Part shown: piece by piece, positions 8,401 to 14,642 of the stretch
How positions within the stretch are numbered: the stretch's first letter is position 1
Layout of the letters: every line of letters begins with the position of its first letter
Source of the DNA: Rickettsiales bacterium
Lineage (GTDB): Bacteria; Pseudomonadota; Alphaproteobacteria; Rickettsiales; Deianiraeaceae
Assembly: GCA_017477855.1 (NCBI GenBank)
Contig: JAFUUN010000107.1
Location: 1 to 22,486, forward strand
DNA: 22,486 nt
Direction of reading: 5' to 3'
Notes under the pieces: model-generated
The model's database searches: none
Seen by the model: the letters and a program-made list of their open reading frames with translations, nothing else
Told to the model about the DNA's origin: nothing
Translations under genes and position numbers: made by a program

Positions 8401-8553
8401 TTTAGTTTCCTGTTCAATGCTCCTTCAGGACAGTGGTGGGAGGAGCTTGCGACAACCATTGCAGGAGGTGTTTGCTTCTCGTTGATATTAACATTGACGT
8501 TTACGCCAGCCATGTTGATGTTGTATGCGCCACGTGATGAAGAGGATGATTGA
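5437..8553 (+). CDS. RND-family efflux pump, inner-membrane permease subunit
   Basis: About 1038 residues, the normal size of an AcrB/HAE or heavy-metal-type RND permease, with the expected layout: TM1, large periplasmic loop, TM2-7, second loop, TM8-12. The opening ENTPEVKIPYISVLTILKGSSADDVD is the common RND start of the porter domain. TM4 reads LAVGMIVDASTIVTENADK: the first proton-relay Asp is present (about residue 402), and the second Asp of AcrB is Ala, as in CusA-type pumps. TM10 reads IAGVVVSNNIVLIDTFQE, lacking AcrB's Lys. The downstream TTTTTVSGLLPMMF segment is typical. It exchanges protons for an unknown substrate, together with the adaptor and channel encoded upstream. ATG 5437 follows the methyltransferase TAA after one base; TTG 5425 is the alternative. 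Substrate class (drug, metal, lipid) is not determinable. Confidence 0.92.
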   Translation: MSGEKRNIIEIFCHRYKATLLFFGLCLGYSIFGYTHISKENTPEVKIPYISVLTILKGSSADDVDRMVTKPIERKLQGLQNVKKITSTSAFGYSYTLVEFIADADAETCLRKVKDKVDEVKPDLPDDIEEPTINEIDVSKFPVLYVMLVGNVSKKDLIHDARLLKKEIESLKNVLEVNITGDSDDIVEIIPDMAKMKVFGMSADEIQGAIARNNVLIPLGKMRNNITEYNVKLSGLVKTVEDIKKLPIRRTKNGTIYMRDIASVVHTFERPDRVARVNGSDALVLEISKRSGANVIHTIDAVKAAVEKKKSMLNKDIKISYSRDSSDQIKESITDLQNNVILASLLVVLIIILSIGKKQSLIIGISIPFSFLMGMGTVYMMGYTLNIVVLFGFILAVGMIVDASTIVTENADKLIQQGMKLKQAYIKSAARMAVPVLSATIGIIVVYMPLLFWPGIIGKFMKYIPTVIILVLSYSILCAMLVVPVVAFTIEKTPLRKLSSKNENAIFDKLTPLYEKLLNYVITNPKSYVKKVCIGVLLCFVAYQFLSHGTTFFPDIEPRNISITMKSRGNMSLDNKIRIAKQVEEKVMNKLKNEIKVVYSKIGDPREADTTTTSDTFLIVDIELVDWQKRRRSKAIIKDIKDELKDISGVLIEVEKDRMGPRSGKPLEIKILSSSLDKIDYYADAVAKYMADDKDFKDIDDTRASGKMEIVVDFDKNLGSLYGIGVSDLYYPLASMTKGYTISEFRHNDIDDAVDIVIKVPRELQTIKEMENLTVYSPTHHKNIAVNNFAKFRPNKEQSFIKRTDGYYSVVISSNVAEGVVANNKLMEMQKWIDKTFKNQKDVQFVWGGDMEEQKETGAFLISAFFIAICIKFLILVWQYNSVYYATLTMSAVVLSIGGVLVMFIVTGKPFCVAMGGLGIISIAGVVVSNNIVLIDTFQEMINKLKMPTKEAVIKTALSRLRPVLITTTTTVSGLLPMMFNINFDFFSFSFLFNAPSGQWWEELATTIAGGVCFSLILTLTFTPAMLMLYAPRDEEDD

Positions 8554-8561
8554 TTGTTGAT

Positions 8562-9191
8562 ATGAGCACTTCTGGACTGCCTTGGTGGGTATTTTACATT
8601 ATAACTTTATTCATGTTTGACATCTCGCCAGGAGTGTCGTTCGTGACGGTTGCAAAAAACACAATCAAAAACAAGTCGCTGACGATTGGCCTATTTACTG
8701 CATTCGGCATTGCAACCAGCGACGGAATTTCTGCAATTATCGGATTTTTCTTCTGCAAAACTTTGAACTATTATGGCAAGATTTTTATGTACGTCCAATC
8801 CCTTGGAATGGGCTATTTACTATATGTAGGCATGAAAATGATGGCTGCAAAGCCAACTGTTATGAAGCTTGAAGGGAGTTTATCAAAAGCCAAGTTTGAA
8901 GCCTTCAAAACCGGCTTCTTATACACATTCTCCAACTTTGGCATCGCAACAATCATCATTACAGTCATATCGCAATTTTACAACCATGTTGGTACATGGA
9001 AGGGCTACATGGGGCTGCTCGCAACAGTTCCAGCAGTCAGTTTTGCAACATTTGCCATGATCGCATTTGCATGCTATTTCCTAAAATTGTGGTGGTTATT
9101 CAGCAAATATTCAGGTGCGCTTGACAAAATTGCCGGCTTCGTAATCATCTGTCTAGCAGGGACAAATTTAAAGAGCATTTTGGGATTGTAG
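8562..9191 (+). CDS. LysE/RhtB-like membrane exporter
   Basis: A 209-residue very hydrophobic protein with about six predicted helices. The first helix contains FMFDISPGVSFVTVAKNTI, matching the PGP/SPG motif and following segment at the start of LysE/RhtB translocators, and GLFTAFGIATSDGISAIIGF fits the second helix. The middle charged loop (MKLEGSLSKAKFEAFKTGFLYTFSN) corresponds to the family's loop before the fourth helix. Relatives export amino acids and similar small metabolites. ATG 8562 lies 8 bases after the pump stop, so it is probably the last gene of the efflux operon; a TTG at 8550 would give four more residues. Substrate is unknown. A weak hairpin and T-rich run lie just downstream. 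Confidence 0.72.
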   Translation: MSTSGLPWWVFYIITLFMFDISPGVSFVTVAKNTIKNKSLTIGLFTAFGIATSDGISAIIGFFFCKTLNYYGKIFMYVQSLGMGYLLYVGMKMMAAKPTVMKLEGSLSKAKFEAFKTGFLYTFSNFGIATIIITVISQFYNHVGTWKGYMGLLATVPAVSFATFAMIAFACYFLKLWWLFSKYSGALDKIAGFVIICLAGTNLKSILGL

Positions 9192-9197
9192 CACAAT

Positions 9198-9230
9198 AAG
9201 TAATTATATATTTACTTCATATTTTTCTTT
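9198..9230 (+). terminator. Weak hairpin plus T-rich run after the efflux operon
   Basis: AAGTAA (9198-9203) pairs with TTACTT (9212-9217) around an 8-base loop and is followed by CATATTTTTCTTT. The stem is short and wholly AT-rich apart from one pair, so it is a marginal intrinsic terminator. A second small dyad, TACAC/GTGTA at 9238-9254, lies just beyond. Confidence 0.3.
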
Positions 9231-9254
9231 GCAATTATACACTGTCATTGTGTA

Positions 9255-9419
9255 ATGAATATGAATTTATTAACATTTATCAAGAAATTTCCAAACGAAC
9301 AAATTTGCAGAGATTATTTAGCTCAAAATTTTTTTGTTGTTGCGCAAAACAACAATCTCATCAATTTCTTGACTATTATAAACAAGATTATTTGCTCTCT
9401 GCATGAAATTTTTTCTTGA
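9255..9419 (+). pseudogene. Short ORF opening like an IS1595-type transposase (possible relic)
   Basis: A 54-codon frame from ATG 9255 begins MNMNLLTFIKKFPNEQICRD, followed by YLAQ. This strongly recalls the N-terminus of IS1595-group transposases, where a phrase of the form F.K.FP.E..C..YL precedes the zinc ribbon. After about residue 24 the resemblance ends: no CxxC ribbon follows, and the sequence runs through a hairpin into the transaldolase start, overlapping it by 17 bases. I read it as a truncated transposase start, not a working gene. A genuine small protein is the alternative. The match is from memory of the family, without a search. Confidence 0.4.
9334..9355. repeat. Perfect 8-bp inverted repeat carrying the element's terminal GTTGCGC
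   Basis: TTGTTGTT pairs perfectly with AACAACAA around the loop GCGCAA. The sequence includes GTTGCGC, the terminal heptamer of the dispersed palindromic elements, so it may be a decayed end of one. It lies 48 bases upstream of the transaldolase start, where it could also act on the message. Confidence 0.45.
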
Positions 9420-10062
9420 CAGTGCAAGTTTAGACGAAATTAAAGAGTGCGACAAATTGGGACTTTTAGATGGTGTGACGACCAATCCAACACTCATTTC
9501 CAAGGCAGTTAGTTCAAAGAGTGAGATGTTTGAAACCTACGAGAAAATCTGTAAAATCTGCGGTGATAGACCTGTTAGCTGTGAGGTTTTTGCATCGGAC
9601 TACGAAGGTATGAAAAAAGAGGCCAAGGAGTTTTTGAAAATAGCAAAAAATGTGTGCATAAAGCTGCCAATCACAGAGGATGGGTTACGCCTCTGCAAAG
9701 AATTCTCCAATGATGGTATTAACACAAATATGACATTATGCTTCTCGCCAATGCAAGCACTTTTGGTTGCAAAAGCTGGCGCAACCTATGTCTCACCATT
9801 TGTCGGACGCCTTGATGACACGTGTGGAGACGGTCTTGCTCTTGTTGAGGACATACGAAACATTTACGACAATTACGGTTTTCAAACACAAATTTTAGCT
9901 GCTTCAATACGCACGATCAAGCAGGTTGAAGAAGTGGCTAAAATAGGTTCTGATGTTGCTACAATGCCATTCAAAATCATCAAGCAACTATTCAAGCACC
10001 CTCTCACAGACAATGGGCTTGCAGCATTTGTGAATGATGTGAAAAAAATTCAATCTGCTTAA
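9403..10062 (+). CDS. Transaldolase, TalC/fructose-6-phosphate aldolase-like subfamily
   Basis: A 219-residue small transaldolase of the TIM-barrel class I aldolase superfamily. The start MKFFLDSASLDEIKECDKLG and GVTTNPTLISK are family signatures. K87 in CIKLPIT is the expected Schiff-base lysine, and the phosphate-binding end reads SPFVGRLDD. E61 in SCEVFASDYEGM is the residue that separates transaldolases (Glu) from fructose-6-phosphate aldolases (Gln), so transaldolase activity in the non-oxidative pentose phosphate pathway is likelier. Length is normal for the small subfamily. The ATG is well supported by the conserved first strand; no Shine-Dalgarno is evident. It stands apart from its neighbours, and a minus-strand terminator faces its 3' end. 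Confidence 0.93.
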   Translation: MKFFLDSASLDEIKECDKLGLLDGVTTNPTLISKAVSSKSEMFETYEKICKICGDRPVSCEVFASDYEGMKKEAKEFLKIAKNVCIKLPITEDGLRLCKEFSNDGINTNMTLCFSPMQALLVAKAGATYVSPFVGRLDDTCGDGLALVEDIRNIYDNYGFQTQILAASIRTIKQVEEVAKIGSDVATMPFKIIKQLFKHPLTDNGLAAFVNDVKKIQSA

Positions 10063-10063
10063 G

Positions 10064-10102
10064 AAAAAAAAGCATGACAGCTTACTGAACAAACTATCAT
10101 GC
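10064..10102 (-). terminator. Rho-independent terminator on the minus strand
   Basis: On the minus strand GCATGATAG (10102-10094) pairs with CTGTCATGC (10080-10072), nine pairs with one G-T, around a 13-base loop, followed by eight T residues (10071-10064). It stands directly behind the small frame-broken peptide gene, so it would end that transcript. Confidence 0.72.
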
Positions 10103-10124
10103 CATATAAAAACAACTGATTGGT

Positions 10125-10308
10125 TTAAAATAGCCAACCTCCATTATTGCCGCATGCCTTCTTGCATTGCTCGTAATCAACACTTTCTTCTATACATTTG
10201 CTTTTCATATCCTGCTCACGAAACGACCTACGCAAATGCACCAATGAAGCAGTTGAACATCAAACATGACAAAACAAACATGGCAAAAGTTGCTTTTTTA
10301 GCTTTCAT
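10125..10308 (-). pseudogene. Small secreted Cys-containing peptide gene split by a frameshift
   Basis: ATG 10308 opens a 26-residue signal peptide (MKAKKATFAMFVLSCLMF..., ending IGAFA, a good A-x-A cleavage site), then meets TAG at 10230-10228. One base further on, the +1 frame continues without a stop for 34 codons to TAA at 10127-10125. That part is a charged mature peptide with three cysteines (KSKCIEESVDYEQCKKACGN), ending GGWLF. A signal peptide whose cleavage point falls exactly at the frame break, a coherent tail and a strong terminator behind it all suggest one original gene of about 60 residues. Options are a decayed gene, a sequencing error, or a +1 shift at GCG-TAG-G. A minus-strand TTGACA lies 36 bases before the start. 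No family recognised; a small secreted or periplasmic peptide is the most that can be said. Confidence 0.6.
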
Positions 10309-10319
10309 AAGAACTAAAC

Positions 10320-10349
10320 ACTAAACTGCTTAATATGCGCATTTGTCAA
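10320..10349 (-). promoter_or_regulatory. Candidate promoter for the small secreted peptide gene
   Basis: On the minus strand a perfect TTGACA (10349-10344) is followed after 18 bases by TTTAGT (10325-10320), a four-of-six -10 match. It would start transcription only a few bases before ATG 10308, so the -10 assignment is uncertain. Confidence 0.35.
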
Positions 10350-10437
10350 GATAACTTGCAATAAAAATATTTGCACAAATGCAGATAAAAAACTTGAAAA
10401 ATAAATTATTTCATAGGAACATGAATTTTTATTAATC

Positions 10438-10461
10438 AATGATTTGCGATTTTAAATCATT
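10438..10461. promoter_or_regulatory. Palindrome next to the -35 box, candidate operator
   Basis: AATGATTT and AAATCATT form a perfect 8-bp inverted repeat with an 8-base spacer, ending directly at the -35 hexamer of the promoter at 10462. That is a common operator position. Confidence 0.45.
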
Positions 10462-10490
10462 TTGATAAAATCTGATTAGTTTTATATATT
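10462..10490 (+). promoter_or_regulatory. Sigma70-type promoter
   Basis: TTGATA (10462-10467) and TATATT (10485-10490), each five of six to consensus, are separated by exactly 17 bases. Transcription would begin near 10497, about 33 bases before the GTG start of the next gene. Confidence 0.6.
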
Positions 10491-10529
10491 GTTTTATGCA
10501 AAAAAAACAAAAATGTTAAAAAGGGACCA

Positions 10530-11090
10530 GTGCGTTTATACACAAAGGGCAACATTACAGTAGAACAGCAATTACACCCAGAAGGCATGCAAGTAGTTTT
10601 ATACGAGAACGATCAACCAAAGCAAGATACTTTATATTTTTTTGTAAAACCACAAAACATTTATGATATACGTGGTGAATATGAAAATAGAAAATATGAC
10701 GAAAACGGCAAAGTTATTTACGGTGAACATTATTATCCAAAATTAGGATGTGTTGAGGTTAGGCATTATGATAGTAAAGAACAATTAAATCGGGAAACAG
10801 TAAGTATTTATCCTGATGAGAAAATTCGAAACGGATGTTTTGATATACAATTTACACCTGATAAAGGAGAACAATTGAAACTGAAGAATTTTCCTGATTT
10901 TAGGCCAAAATATACAACTCAAATAACACATTATAAGGACGACAAAACAGTTGAAGTTGGAAAAAAGCGGTCTGATAAACAATTATTTGAAAATACTCAA
11001 AAAGAAATAAACAACAATAATTTAAAAAAGCTAATTCAACGTGCAGATCTTAAAGACAACAAGGATTACTACAAGAACTTACTTGGTTAA
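10530..11090 (+). CDS. Hypothetical protein, 186 aa, unrecognised
   Basis: I do not recognise this protein. It starts at GTG 10530 with AAGGGA six bases upstream as a fair ribosome binding site. It has no signal peptide and no transmembrane segment, so it is probably cytosolic, or exported by another route. Tyr, Lys, Asn, Asp and Glu dominate. The first 120 residues look like beta strands with turns (GEYENRKYDENGKVIYGEHYYPK, LGCVEVRHYDSKEQLNRETV, ITHYKDDKTVEVG), a rhythm like MORN/toxin_YwqK-style repeats. The last 45 residues are a charged helix with a run of Asn (TQKEINNNNLKKLIQRADLK). It has its own promoter and palindrome, and its stop lies 3 bases from the convergent symporter gene. It could be a lineage-specific or host-interaction protein, but nothing here proves that. 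Confidence 0.7.
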   Translation: MRLYTKGNITVEQQLHPEGMQVVLYENDQPKQDTLYFFVKPQNIYDIRGEYENRKYDENGKVIYGEHYYPKLGCVEVRHYDSKEQLNRETVSIYPDEKIRNGCFDIQFTPDKGEQLKLKNFPDFRPKYTTQITHYKDDKTVEVGKKRSDKQLFENTQKEINNNNLKKLIQRADLKDNKDYYKNLLG

Positions 11091-11093
11091 TTT

Positions 11094-12488
11094 CTAATTA
11101 ATATTTTTCCTAAATGTCTCCCTCGTAATAATCTTCGTCATCATGATAAGCGCAATGACATTCGGAATTGCGATTGACAGGTTCAAGAAGTCAGCCACGT
11201 CAAGGATGGTGCTGAAATTTTCAACCATGCCGCAAGCAAAATAGGCCACAAACAGGCATGCGTAGTAGAATTTCACTCTGGTTTTTCCGAACAAATTTGA
11301 AAACTGCTTTGCGCCATAATAAGCCCACGAGACAGCGGTTGTAATACCAAACAGTGGGACAATTATTAACGTCAAGTATCTTACAAGTGGGTGAACGCTT
11401 GAGAATGCGTTTATGATGTAGTCAATCCCGCTTGTGCCCTGTGTGTATGACCTTGAGACCAGCACAATCATGCCCGAGCAGAAGCACACAATCAGCACCG
11501 AAACTATTGGCGTAATCATGGAGATTATGGCCTCGTTGCGGCTGTCTTTGTTGGATGAATTTGAGTGGATTATCGCGCCCGAGCCCATACCACTTTCATT
11601 GCAGAAAAATGCCCTTTGAAATCCAAGCACAAGCGCGCCTAAAATGCCGCCATTTACTGCGCGGAAGGAAAATGCGTCCTCAAATATTGACTTCACAGCT
11701 GGCATAACATTTGCATGATTGACAGCTAAAATAGCAAATGTGATGATGATGTATAACACAATCATCGGCGGAACAACCTTTTGATTGAACTTTGCTACAC
11801 TTGCAATTCCTTTGACAACCACGACAATCACGAGTGATGCGACCGCCAGCGCAATCAGCCATGTGTATGATAAAATTTGTGGAAAATTGTGCGTAAAAAT
11901 GTGGACTGTCTGGTTGATTTGCAGCGAGCAAAATGTTGACAGACAAAGCATCAAAGAATACGCAACTGCAAAGATTTTTCCCAGCTTTTTGAGCTTATAC
12001 AGATTGAATATCTCTGGAATATATACCTGCGGCCCACCATTATAGCCGTGCGGCTTGCCATTTTTCATGTTCTGGCGTCTAAATTTGTGTCCACACAAAA
12101 CCTCAGCATATCTTATTGAAGTCGCCAAAATGCCAGCGACTATCAGCCAAAACAGCGTTCCAGCGCCGCCGATGGCCACAATTCCAGCCACACCAAAGAT
12201 GCTTCCCAGATCCGTTGCACCTGCAATAGCCGACAAAACAATGCTTTTGCTTGACACAGTTCCCGACTGTTTATCTACTGATTTTTTGTCCTTCAAAAAC
12301 ATCACAACTGCCTGCGGAAGCTTACGGAAATTGAAAAAACGCGTTATCACCGCAAAATAAACCGATGCCACCAGCAACCAGAAAATCAGGAATGGCATTT
12401 GCGCTTTGTCTGTCCAAAACAAGACATCAAAGAACAACAAATTGTTCCCAAAATCAGCAATTTTCTGAAAAATCAAATCAGCTGTCAT
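11094..12488 (-). CDS. AGCS-family amino acid (alanine/glycine):sodium symporter
   Basis: A 464-residue inner-membrane transporter with about ten or eleven helices. Signatures include KSIVLSAIAGATDLGSIFGVAGIVAIGGAGTLFWLIVAG, corresponding to the family's GTGNIAGVATAI...GGPGA.FWM region, and RYAEVLCGHKFR after it. GALVLGFQRAFFCNESGMGSGAIIH corresponds to the G..RG.FSNEAG.GS..I.H motif, and WAYYGAKQF lies near the C-terminus. Relatives import alanine or glycine with sodium. The typical GTGN is replaced here by GATD, a deviation in the substrate/ion-binding part. The start ATG 12488 has TAGGGG six bases upstream, and this ribosome binding site overlaps the stop of the preceding methylase gene. 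The two genes are therefore one transcript, perhaps by chance of packing. Confidence 0.9.
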   Translation of the reverse strand: MTADLIFQKIADFGNNLLFFDVLFWTDKAQMPFLIFWLLVASVYFAVITRFFNFRKLPQAVVMFLKDKKSVDKQSGTVSSKSIVLSAIAGATDLGSIFGVAGIVAIGGAGTLFWLIVAGILATSIRYAEVLCGHKFRRQNMKNGKPHGYNGGPQVYIPEIFNLYKLKKLGKIFAVAYSLMLCLSTFCSLQINQTVHIFTHNFPQILSYTWLIALAVASLVIVVVVKGIASVAKFNQKVVPPMIVLYIIITFAILAVNHANVMPAVKSIFEDAFSFRAVNGGILGALVLGFQRAFFCNESGMGSGAIIHSNSSNKDSRNEAIISMITPIVSVLIVCFCSGMIVLVSRSYTQGTSGIDYIINAFSSVHPLVRYLTLIIVPLFGITTAVSWAYYGAKQFSNLFGKTRVKFYYACLFVAYFACGMVENFSTILDVADFLNLSIAIPNVIALIMMTKIITRETFRKNIN

Positions 12489-12495
12489 AAAACCC

Positions 12496-13851
12496 CTATT
12501 TTTTTGATTTTTTAATTAGCAATCGGTCGTATTTTCTCGCACCATTTTCATATCTAAAATATATTCCATCTCCGACAAGTTCAAAGCCATTTTCCAATAT
12601 TCCGTTGATAATTGGTGATATTGAAACGGCAATTTCACCATTATAATCGTTTGGCACATAGCCATTGTTGACAATCAAAATGCCATTGTCATCCAAATCT
12701 CTATATCTTTTTGGTATATCTTTGAGTGGCATTAACAGCTTGTAAGGTGGCCTTTTGTAATCCAAATTTGTCATCCATGCACCATTGGCTCGCGCCGGTG
12801 TTCTGTTTTTGCCCAGTAAAAAGTTGTCTACACACTTGATTGCTTTTATTTTTTTCTTCTTCAAAGCATCAAAAAAACTTGGTCGCATTATAATGCTCTT
12901 GCTGCTGATAACCAAATATTTTTTCTTACTTTTCAGTAAAATATCGTAAAACCTCTTCGTCAAACTCCACGGATGATTTGTGCAAACAATGTCTGCTTCG
13001 TTATTCAATATGTCAATACTTTTCTGGTCGTAAAAACTGCCATCAAAATCAGCTTCGCGTTTGATTTTTACAGGTGGCTTGCCATCAAAAGTGTATATCA
13101 TTCCAATGGTTTCGCCAATGTTAAATATGTCGCTATAACCAGCATAATGCAGGCAAATCAATTTCTTCAAGCCGAGTTTTTTGAAGTTTTTTTTGAAATA
13201 TAACGCAAACGCAGAGCAATTTCTTTCATCGCGGTCGGCAACGTCTTCATTATCTTTACAAGGTCGTCCAAGTGGGTCGTCACAGTTACAAAATACAACC
13301 TTGCCTTTGAACTGGTCTTTGACCTCTTCAACCATCTCCTCAATGTCTTCGTAGCGTGTAAAAAACTCGTCGTGCTCTGTATATTTTGAAACATCGTTGT
13401 TCTTTTGTATTGCTCTTGCTATTTTCCGCGACTTTTCCCAGATATTATGAAATGAAATTTTATCCTCCTTCAAATTTCTCCCCTTATATCCATGCTCCTT
13501 TTTGTAGATAATTCTCACCTTCTCGTTGCTTTTGTTATATTTCAAAATCTCGTCCTCGCTCAACTCTCTGATGATTTCATTGTGCTTTGATAGGAACTCT
13601 TTGTATTCACTTAACAGGCCGGGTGAATAGTTGTAAATCTCTCTTTCAATGTTGTATTTCTTGAACTCTTTTTTGATGTCATTTTCTATCTGTTGACCTG
13701 CTCCTTCGTTGCACTCAAATGCACAGAAATAGTCATTGAAATCTTCAAGCAGCTGGTCCGCTCCCAACACATATCTTGCCTCCAAATCCACAGTCCTTCC
13801 TATATGCACTGCGCTATCATTTACCTCTCTGATGTAGATGTATTCGGGCAT
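12496..13851 (-). CDS. GIY-YIG-like domain fused to EcoRI-type adenine DNA methylase
   Basis: A 451-residue two-part protein. Residues 1-90 resemble the GIY-YIG/T5orf172 nuclease fold: EYIYI (3-7), HIGRTVDLEARY (16-27) and an Ala/Gly-rich helix with E56 followed by KKEFKKYNIEREIY. R19 or R26 and E56 could be the catalytic Arg and Glu. Residues 155-451 match the EcoRI adenine methylase family: DEFFTRYEDIEEMV, DQFKGKVVFCNCDDP (179-193), the long YFKKNFKKLGLKKLICLHYAG, and GRTPARANGAWMTNL-like sequence near 350-362. The catalytic loop reads CTNHPWSL (290-297), where family members have NPPF/W; the Pro-to-His change is unusual and may lower or alter activity. This could be a single-chain restriction-modification protein or a decaying methylase. 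The symporter gene follows after 7 bases. Start ATG 13851 sits just before the first strand of the N-terminal domain. Confidence 0.8.
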   Translation of the reverse strand: MPEYIYIREVNDSAVHIGRTVDLEARYVLGADQLLEDFNDYFCAFECNEGAGQQIENDIKKEFKKYNIEREIYNYSPGLLSEYKEFLSKHNEIIRELSEDEILKYNKSNEKVRIIYKKEHGYKGRNLKEDKISFHNIWEKSRKIARAIQKNNDVSKYTEHDEFFTRYEDIEEMVEEVKDQFKGKVVFCNCDDPLGRPCKDNEDVADRDERNCSAFALYFKKNFKKLGLKKLICLHYAGYSDIFNIGETIGMIYTFDGKPPVKIKREADFDGSFYDQKSIDILNNEADIVCTNHPWSLTKRFYDILLKSKKKYLVISSKSIIMRPSFFDALKKKKIKAIKCVDNFLLGKNRTPARANGAWMTNLDYKRPPYKLLMPLKDIPKRYRDLDDNGILIVNNGYVPNDYNGEIAVSISPIINGILENGFELVGDGIYFRYENGARKYDRLLIKKSKK

Positions 13852-13894
13852 CAGTTTAGTGAAGTTATCTAATTTTAATATTCAAGAAATTTAT

Positions 13895-13980
13895 GTTGCG
13901 CTGCCCGAGGCCACGCCCTCGCGGTTTGTATTTCACTCCTCACTTCGTTTGTCGCACAAACGCGCTCCGCGCTGCGCAAT
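13895..13980 (-). repeat. Dispersed GC-rich palindromic element, copy C (86 bp)
   Basis: GTTGCGC at the left and GCGCAAT at the right form near-perfect terminal repeats. On the minus strand the element reads CAAACCGCGAGGGCGTGGCC then CGGGCAGCGCAACATAAA, the same right half as copy B with few changes. An inner dyad GTTTGTGCGACAAAC is also present. It fills the gap between the divergent methylase and LysE-like genes. Confidence 0.8.
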
Positions 13981-14023
13981 AAATCAATAATTGACAATTA
14001 GAAAAAATGTTTTTCATAGGGGT

Positions 14024-14641
14024 ATGTCTTTGTCTATTTTGCTACAATCATTTATTGCAACGTTCACAATTCTGTTTGCCATTGGGCCAATATGCATGAC
14101 GGTCATCAATACAACAATCTTACACGGATTTGGTATTGGAATCTTTGCTGGGCTTGGTGTTGTTTGCGCGGACACCGTCTACATTGTTCTTGCAAGCTTG
14201 ACAATGTATGCCTTGGAAACTGTTTTGCAGAGTAATATAGTGGTTGTAGTTGGTATTTGTGGAGGTTTGTTCTTGTATTATTTGGCCTACAAATTCTGGT
14301 ATTTTAAGCCAGCATCAAGAGGAAAAAGGGTGCACTCTGATCGCTTAAAAAGCTTTGTAGCATTATTTTCACTTACACTCACAGGACCGACAACAATCAT
14401 CAGCTATTCAGTTGTATTTTCAAGTTTCCTTGGAAATGAAAGTTTTGATGCTTTATCAGCTATAATAGGGGGGTTCATGGGGACATTTCTGTTCTATTTG
14501 ATGGTTGTATCGGTTGTATCAATCATAAGAAAGAAAATCGATGAGAAAAAGATAGTTCTCCTCAACAAAACGGCCACAATTATCATTGCTACAATGGCGA
14601 CTTTGCTGATAATTAGGAATTTTAGGGTTCTGTTTGCGTGA
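14024..14641 (+). CDS. LysE/RhtB-like membrane exporter
   Basis: A 205-residue hydrophobic protein with about six helices. The first helix carries TILFAIGPICMTVINTTILHG, matching the PGP-containing first segment of LysE-type translocators (here IGP). GIGIFAGLGVVCADTVYIVLASL matches the second helix, with the conserved acidic residue after G.....G. The loop KRVHSDRLKSFVALFSLTLTGPTTI parallels the family's F..G.....NP....F segment before helix four. ATG 14024 is preferred to TTG 13991 because ATAGGGG lies directly upstream, the same ribosome binding site seen before the symporter. The SfsA-like gene begins one base after its stop. Substrate unknown; it is a different paralogue from the one at 8562. 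Confidence 0.7.
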   Translation: MSLSILLQSFIATFTILFAIGPICMTVINTTILHGFGIGIFAGLGVVCADTVYIVLASLTMYALETVLQSNIVVVVGICGGLFLYYLAYKFWYFKPASRGKRVHSDRLKSFVALFSLTLTGPTTIISYSVVFSSFLGNESFDALSAIIGGFMGTFLFYLMVVSVVSIIRKKIDEKKIVLLNKTATIIIATMATLLIIRNFRVLFA

Positions 14642-14642
14642 T

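Noticed and set aside
8088..8513. Long minus-strand reading frame inside the RND pump
   Set aside because: It is antisense to a well-conserved pump region, has no plausible protein features of its own, and reflects the codon structure of the plus-strand gene.
9403..10062. Fructose-6-phosphate aldolase
   Set aside because: The residue at position 61 is Glu (SCEVFAS), as in transaldolases, where fructose-6-phosphate aldolases have Gln.
13866..13886. Shared flank TTTTAATATTCAAG near repeat copies C and D as a target-site signal
   Set aside because: The word lies next to opposite ends of the two elements and is absent from copies A and B; AT-rich coincidence is likelier.
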